A DNA stretch of 64,000 bases, taken from positions 62,001 to 126,000 of the forward strand of contig JAVSML010025167.1 of assembly GCA_038503035.1 (NCBI GenBank), in the 5' to 3' direction. Below the pieces are notes generated by a model. That model ran no database searches and was not told the DNA's origin. It was given only the letters and a program-made list of their open reading frames with translations. This document shows positions 58,544 to 64,000 of the stretch, in pieces (positions within the stretch are counted from its first letter, which is position 1; the number at the start of each line of letters is the position of its first letter). The DNA is from Crocodylus rhombifer. Its lineage: Eukaryota; Chordata; Crocodylia; Crocodylidae. A program made the position numbers and the translations under genes.

Positions 58544-60309
58544 GTAAGTAGCTAGTTTTCCATGCCAATAATTATTTCAGATAGAAAGAGCTGCAGCGTA
58601 TACGCGAGAGATCCTTTGTCTGCCAGAGCAGAAGCACGGCTGTACCTAACCTTGCTGGCTTCTGTGGGCAGGACTGAGCATCAGCCTAAATTTAGAACAT
58701 GTTGCTTTTCCTTCAGGACTGAAAAATACTGATCAAGGAAGGTTGAGTGTTGTGCTAGAACCAGCCATCATGCTGCATCGTGGGGGGGGACGGGATGGGT
58801 GAGGACGATGAATCCTTTTCTCACTTACCGTGGGATAAATCTGGAGCAGCTGCATTGATGTGAATGGAACTGCTCTGGATTCACACCAGCATGAGACTGG
58901 AACCTGGCCCACATTCCTGAAAGAAGATGTACTCTTGATGCTTATTTCTAAATTAGCAGATCACCCATGAGAGCTATTGCCAATTTCTTGACAGCATCTT
59001 GGGTCCTGACCAACCCTAAACACAGTGCTCACTTATTCATGTACCAAGATGTGAATGGAAGGGGGAAGATTACAAAGAGTCACGCAGAACAGCCAGACGG
59101 CGGACAGACACAAGCTGGTCCTTCCTGAGGTATGGGTCGCTCTGGCTTCATCAGTGTAGGGTCCATACTAGTCAAGCTCTCAAGTTCTCCCCACCTTTGC
59201 TCACAATACTTATTCAAAACCCTTTAGATTTTTTAATATTTATTTAGGATCAAATTCTCATACCATTGCTGGCTCCTGGGCTGGCCCAGGGGAACCCATG
59301 GTGACAGAGCGAGAGAAAGGAGTCCTGGTTACCCAACCCACAGCACAGTAGAAGGGCAGCTGTGCAGCCCCCATTGCAGCCAGTGCTTCTGCTACATTTA
59401 CTCTCCTGCCTGAGACATCCAAAGAGCCTGCTGGCTCCCAGCCCTGTTCCTCCCTGCCCCACGCTCAAGCCCTGCTTTGCTAGGAAATGGAGGCAGCATG
59501 CAAAGAGTTGGGCTCCATGGTATGGGGTACTGCATGGCCCCAGTCACCACAATGTCCTAAAACCTTGCCTATGGAGGTAAGCTTTGTGCCCTCTGGGAAC
59601 AAGGTAAATACTCCTCACCTCATGGGAGTAAGCTTTTTGTTGAGGCTTCTGGTTTCACGTGGCTAAGGAGAATGTGGAAAAAGAGGTGATTTCAGTGAAA
59701 TGCAGTCACTCCTGGCAACACCTCCTGGCATCACTCCCTGAGTCCTTGGCACAGCTCTCAGCTGGAAAACTGCAGAAGTGCCTTGTGCCCATACATTCAA
59801 CTGCTAATTGTGACAATATTGCTGTTTATTTGGAAGGTGTATGGCAGCCACTAACTAAAAGAAACCTGGCACAGCTTGTTCACTGAAGCATAGGTAAGGA
59901 AGAAGAGGGAGTGGGCTTGTGGTTTGGCTATGTAAATACCCTGTTTGCTATGGTGTGGGGGACAGGAGGTCCAGGCATTTGCTATTCTGTTAGTAGAGAT
60001 GGACTCAAGCCACAAAGTTCAGTTCTTGATCCAGTTTTCACCCACTCAAGAGGGAGGACATTTGCATCCAAGATTCTGGTACAGGTCAATCCCTGCTCCT
60101 TAGTAAATAAAATGAACAGATGCATATCCTGTTTCCCCCCTGTCCCAAACTATCCTTGACACCCTATCAGCTCTATTAGCCTCTGGACACACGAAAATCA
60201 ATCCTGGATAATTAAGCACAACATAATGGCTCTTTAAGGACTTGCCCCTATTACAGCATTTTTATCAGGTTTGTTCATCATCCTGTTCAATTGAACGAGG
60301 TAATATGAT
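58544..60309. other. No gene recognised
   Basis: Unique-looking sequence. The frame at 59659-59886 on + shows no recognisable domain. Confidence 0.5.
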
Positions 60310-60319
60310 GCTGAGGATT

Positions 60320-60490
60320 TATATAGTAGAAGAGAGGGAAGTGTGGCACCTTAATGACCAATTTGTTTACAGAGGCATGAGCGTATATACTTTATCAGAT
60401 GATATGAATGAACTTTCAGAGAGCAAGAGTACTAAACAGAAAGGCAGAAGGCATGATAGAGAAAAGGATAAAGTCATTTAAATACAATGC
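60320..60490 (-). mobile_element. Penelope-like element tail fragment
   Basis: On -: GCTCATGCCTCTGTAAACAA then ATTGGTCATTAAGGTGCCAC. This aligns with 62422-62460 on + (GCTCCTGCCTCTCTAAACAA then GTTGGTCCATGAGATGCCAC). The alignment within the window is the evidence for PLE origin. Only the terminal repeat-like part is present. Confidence 0.65.
60361..60400 (-). ncRNA. Decayed hammerhead-like core
   Basis: On -: CTGATAA (from CUGAUGA), a weak stem-II region AGTATATACG and then GCTCATGCC with CTC at the expected cleavage position. The GAAA box is not preserved. Recognised only by comparison with the related tails. Confidence 0.25.
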
Positions 60491-60884
60491 TTTTTCAGGT
60501 AATGGGATAAGAATCCAGAGTCTCCACTGAGACCATACATAATACAAGACAATCCGCCCCTGTTGACCTGCACACCTTAAGGATCTGGAGTAGGGGATTC
60601 CTATACTTACAATACAGTCCCCAAGGTATAGCCACTCAGATCAACAGAGTCAGTCTCAGGGCACAGACAGAAGTTATGTTTTTCATGTGATGGGCCCCCT
60701 GAAAACACTCTACAGCTGTGCCATGACACACGTGCATGACTGCAGAGTACTTTTAAAGTGACAAACTGTGCGCAAAATTAAATCTTCTCAAGTGAAATAT
60801 CATATGAAGGCACTCCAGAGTGCCTTAGGGAATTTGTGTTCCCAAGGGTTAATTTGTCATGCAATCAGGGCTAGGCTGATGCTG
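60491..60884. other. No feature recognised
   Basis: Unique-looking sequence. Nothing supported. Confidence 0.45.
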
Positions 60885-61060
60885 GGGCTATCAGCAGGAA
60901 GGGAGAGGGGAGAAGGAAGGAGGAAGCCAGCAGTAGTGAGCTGCCAGCTGGGGTTTCAGCTGGAGGATGGGCAGGTGGCTTGGAGCCCCCATGCCTCCCT
61001 TCCAGCTTGCTGCTGCTGGCTTCCCACTCTCCCCTCCTCCCTCCCTTCCTGCTGACAGCC
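60885..61060. repeat. Imperfect inverted repeat, ~50-bp arms
   Basis: TCAGCAGGAAGGGAGAGGGG in the left arm is matched by CCCTCCCTTCCTGCTGACAG in the right arm, and GGAAGCCAGCAG by CTGCTGGCTTCC. The loop is ~70 bp. It could be a hairpin-forming repeat of unknown type. Confidence 0.8.
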
Positions 61061-61214
61061 CTGGAGCTGGGAGTGAGGGTGAAGCCAGGGTGAGAAGCAG
61101 CTCTACAGCTGGGAAGAGGGGCCACTCCTTAGCTGGCTGCTCACCTGCAGGCAGGCTCAGTCCCACTCTGACCCAACAGGCAAACATCTGTGGGTCAGGG
61201 GGCATTCTAACTCA

Positions 61215-61835
61215 TGGCACTTCATGTAAAGCACCTTGAGTTAGAGCAGAGTACTGCACAAGTCTGGCAGTGCCCTCAGAGCCCATTCCCTTGGAAGTTG
61301 CTTCCAGCTCCTAGCCACCCTGACTGTGAAGTAGCGCCTCCTGATGTCTAGCCTGAATCTACTCTCAGTCAACTTATGGCTGTTGTTCCTTGTTACTCCC
61401 GGTAGTGCCTGGGGGACCAGGGACTCTCCCAATGCCTGCTGGTCCTCTTGGCAAGTTTATAGATGGTCACCAGACCCCTTCTCAGCCTTCTCTTGTGGAG
61501 GCTAAACAGATTCAGGTCTCGTAGCCTCTCCTCGTAGGGCCTGCCCTGCTACCCCCTGATCATGCCAGTGGCCCTCCTCTGGACTCTCTCCATGCTGTCC
61601 ACATCCCTCCTGAAGTGTGGCACCCAGAACTGGACATAGTACTCCAATTGCGGCCTGACCAGTGTCACACAGAGGTGGAGGATCACCTTCTTGGACCTGC
61701 TCATGATGCACCTGTGGATGCATGCCAGGGTGCGGTTAGCCTTCCTGACCGGGTCCCCACATCAGCGGCCCATGTTCATCTTGGAATCAATAGTGACTCC
61801 AAGATCCTTCTAGTGACTGCCTAACTCCTCTTCTC
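61215..61835 (-). mobile_element. CR1 LINE fragment, no 3' tail
   Basis: On -: LGVTIDSKMNMGR (61800), NRTLACIHRCIMSRSKKVIL (61735), VRPQLEYYVQFWVPHFRRDV (61655), RRATGMIRG, RPYEERLRDLNLFSLHKRRL (61530), and RYFTVRVARSWKQLPREWAL (61330). It is truncated at both sides: in the RT palm upstream and before the 3' octamer tail downstream. The subfamily differs from the 18.4-kb and 51.4-kb copies (NLFSLHKRRLRRGLV). Confidence 0.88.
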
Positions 61836-62500
61836 CCCCAGCCACCAGGCCCTGCAACAGAGCCAGATGCCAGCTCTGCCTCCTTATCATCAGACCACAT
61901 CATCACTGGACAAGTATCTTGGGGGATAACATCTGAGGTTCGGTCACTTCTGCCAACCTCAGGTCCTGCTTACAGGACCCCTCTGCTGTATACATTGGAT
62001 GGACAGGGCAATCCTTATGTTAAAAAATGAATGGACACCAATCTGACATCAGTTCCAGAAAGGCATACAAGCCAGTAGCAAAACAATTTAACCTCCATGG
62101 ACACTCCATCACTGCCCTCAGAGTAACTGTACTTAAACAACAACAGTTAAAAAAACAACTTGAACACAAAATTGTGGAATAAGAAACCATCCACAGACTG
62201 GATTGTGTTAACCACAGTCTCAACAAAGATTCTGGATAGTTATCCAATTACTTGGGTTAACACCTATGTCCCTCAGTGGTTTAACTGTTTCAGCTCTGTC
62301 AACATTGGCTCCTCTTCTCCTGTTCTTTGTATTTAAATGACTTTATTCCTGTCTATTTGGTACCCCCTGCTCTCTGAAAATCCATTCATAGCACTAGATG
62401 AAACAGGCCATAGTCTACAAAGCTCCTGCCTCTCTAAACAAGTTGGTCCATGAGATGCCACCCTATCCTGCCTTCTGCCTCACCTCAGATTAACTCAGCA
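61836..62500 (+). mobile_element. Penelope-like element 3' end
   Basis: On + the order is the CTTCTCCCCCAGCCACCAGG lead, QQSQMPALPPY-like text, a ~67-bp segment absent from the 56885 copy, then LLYTLDGQGNPYVKK followed by a stop and frame change. KAYKPVAKQFNLHGHS and a LNHSLNKDSG-like terminus (62215-62245) complete the GIY-YIG C-terminal region. The 3' UTR runs to the tail with GTTGGTCCATGAGATGCCAC near 62440. It is 5'-truncated exactly against the CR1 on -. Confidence 0.82.
62392..62433 (+). ncRNA. Decayed hammerhead-like core in PLE tail
   Basis: CTAGATGA in place of CUGAUGA, a weak stem II (AACAGGCCATAGTCTAC), AAA in place of GAAA and GCTCCTGCCTC around the expected stem III and cleavage site. 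The order of elements fits; the pairing is poor. Confidence 0.3.
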
Positions 62501-62788
62501 AACTACTTCTCTCTAACAGTGGTTAGCTGGTACCTGCTCAAATCATGAGACGAGGATTTGACTATGACTGGCCAATATAAATTGTCATGATTTACACCGA
62601 CTGTCAAGCCATGGTCATCAGTGCAGCACAACTGCATCCAAACATGACTCAGTATTATGAAGCTGGGCCCCATTACGTGCTGTATGAAAGGATAAGTACA
62701 AACAGTTAAACGTGCCTTATACAAATACCCTATGCAAATTGATTGATTTTTTCTCCCTGTTTTTCCCTCCAGATCTATTGACTGCATA
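62501..62788. other. No feature recognised
   Basis: Unique-looking sequence up to the TA target site. Confidence 0.5.
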
Positions 62789-63466
62789 CAGGCATACCTC
62801 GTTTTATTGCGCTTCGCTTTATTGCGCTTCGCAGATATTGCATTTTTTACAAATTGAAGGTTTGTGGCAACCCTGTGTCGAGCAAGTCAAGGAATCTACT
62901 CCTGGTGAAGATGCTGTGAACATTGTTGAAATGACAACAAAGGATTTAGAATATTACATAAACTTAGTTGATGAAGCAGCGGCAGGGTTTGAGAGGATTG
63001 ACTCCAATTTTGAAAGAAGTTCTACTGTGGGTAAAATGCTATCAAACAGCATCGCATGCTACAGAGAAATCTTTCGTGAAAGGAAGAGTCAATTGATGTG
63101 GCAAACTTCATTGTTGTCTTATTTTAAGAAATTGCCACAGCCACCCCAACCTTCAGCAACCACCACCCTGACCAGTCAGCAGCCATCAACATCGAGGCAA
63201 GACCCTCCACCAGCAAAAAGATTACAACTTGCTGAAGGCTCAGATGATAGTTAGCATTTTTAGCAATAAAGTATTTTTTAATTAAGTTATGTACATTGTT
63301 TTTTTAGACATAATGTTATTGCACACTTAATAGACTAAAGTATAGTGTAAACAGAACTTTTATATGCACTGGGAAACCAAAAAATTTGTGTGGCTTGCTT
63401 TATTGCAATATTCACTTTATTGCGGTGGTCTGGAACCAAACCCGCAATATCTCTGAGGTATGCCTA
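62789..63466 (+). mobile_element. Tigger (pogo, Tc1-mariner) element, internally deleted, Tigger1-like
   Basis: The ends CAGGCATACCTCGTTTTATT and GAGGTATGCCTA are inverted and flanked by TA on both sides (62787-62788, 63467-63468), the pogo pattern. The left 100 bp (GCTTCGCTTTATTGCGCTTC, GAAGGTTTGTGGCAACCCTG) and the right 190 bp (GCACTGGGAAACCAAAAAAT, GCGGTGGTCTGGAACC) closely resemble the mammalian Tigger1 consensus as I remember it. About two kb, including most of the transposase gene, is missing between 62889 and 62892. The copy shows little decay. Confidence 0.9.
62892..63254 (+). pseudogene. Tigger1-type transposase C-terminal remnant
   Basis: An open frame of about 120 codons begins immediately after the deletion junction with [18 protein letters not shown], continues through [20 protein letters not shown] and [15 protein letters not shown], and ends [15 protein letters not shown] with a stop at 63254. 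From memory this is the C-terminal tail of Tigger1-type (TIGD1-related) transposases. The N-terminal HTH DNA-binding domains and the DDE catalytic core are absent, so it has no transposase activity. The frame is unbroken for its whole length, which argues that the copy is young or that its source was. There is no start codon of its own in a sensible context. Confidence 0.85.
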
Positions 63467-63468
63467 TA

Positions 63469-64000
63469 GTTGCAAATGTACTGGAGCTGGGTCCTACAGT
63501 TCAGACTGGTTTAAAATCTGACTGAAACTCTGGTGGCTTAACCCTGCTAAATCTAAGGTCCCTGAGATTCAATTATGTCAGCACGAAGTGTTTTGAGAAT
63601 CTCACCCCTAATTTCATAGATTTGTTAGAAATAGCAAGATGAAAACTAAGTAATCTTTAGATTTTCAGAAGATGTACTTACAAGAGTAAGGCCTACTTGT
63701 GTGAGTCAGTGCTGCAGTGTAGCACTTCCGGTTCTCAAAACTGTACAGGTATAATTACTGATTTGCACATAATGCTCTGAATCACCATTTGTGGGGGATT
63801 TGTTTTTATCCTTGCAAGGTTCTGTAGTGTGGTGGGCTGTACAGCGTGATACAGTGTGTAGTAAATCTGAAATTGAACTGCATTTGTACTGAATAACTGA
63901 GAACTAGTAATCATACCTTTAGAATAAGGCAAATTGCTTTTAAGAACATAATATATTTTTTAAAAGCAGAGTTTTCTGGGGTAGCATGAAATAGCTTGAT
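63469..64000. other. No feature recognised
   Basis: AT-rich unique-looking sequence to the end of the window. Confidence 0.5.

Overview
The window is TE-dense vertebrate genomic DNA with no complete host gene that I can support. The most likely source is a crocodilian, probably an alligator-type genome. This rests on many CR1 LINE copies with the sauropsid CR1 3' end, several hAT families with clear 8-bp target duplications, Penelope-like (PLE), Tx1-like and RTE-like LINE relics, no Alu/B1/L1-type mammalian repeats, and AT-rich, CpG-poor unique sequence between repeats. The species assignment is inference.

Layout. 1-9 kb: two copies of a palindromic MITE next to a 2.5-kb 5'-truncated CR1 on +, then a possible unassigned exon and a decayed RTE-like LINE. 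9-16 kb: mostly unique sequence with a tRNA-like SINE cluster near 11.6-11.9 kb and an old CR1 tail. 16-20.3 kb: a 210-260-bp inverted repeat, then a 2.86-kb fold-back hAT element with an exact 8-bp target duplication and a younger CR1 inserted in one arm. 20.5-25.7 kb: an unclassified LTR-like element built on a duplicated ~355-bp unit, a Tx1-like LINE tail, and a 1.25-kb non-autonomous hAT that has expanded microsatellites. 27-34.6 kb: a short hAT element, a third MITE copy, a decayed hAT transposase gene with a BED zinc finger, and a PLE-type tail with a hammerhead-like core. 35-41.5 kb: a 1.1-kb TIR element, an old CR1 split by a 1.35-kb hAT element, and two further hAT pieces. 42.6-46.9 kb: minisatellites, a PLE reverse-transcriptase relic on -, a possible exon, and a short Charlie-type hAT. 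46.9-51.4 kb: repeat-poor. 51.4-54.6 kb: the longest CR1 copy, on -, from the ORF1 esterase C-terminus to the 3' tail. 56-62.5 kb: CR1 ends and two PLE 3' ends of opposite orientation. 62.8-63.5 kb: an internally deleted Tigger (pogo) element that looks very like mammalian Tigger1.

There is no operon-like organisation; the biology here is layered transposition. Insertions can be ordered: CR1 into the fold-back hAT at 18.4 kb, and hAT into old CR1 at 36.6 kb. The observations most worth following are the hammerhead-like cores in the PLE tails, the Tigger1-like element in a non-mammalian context, the fold-back hAT with a 150-bp internal tandem array, and the unclassified LTR-like element at 20.5-21.8 kb. 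All coding-like segments listed as pseudogenes carry frameshifts, stops or truncations.
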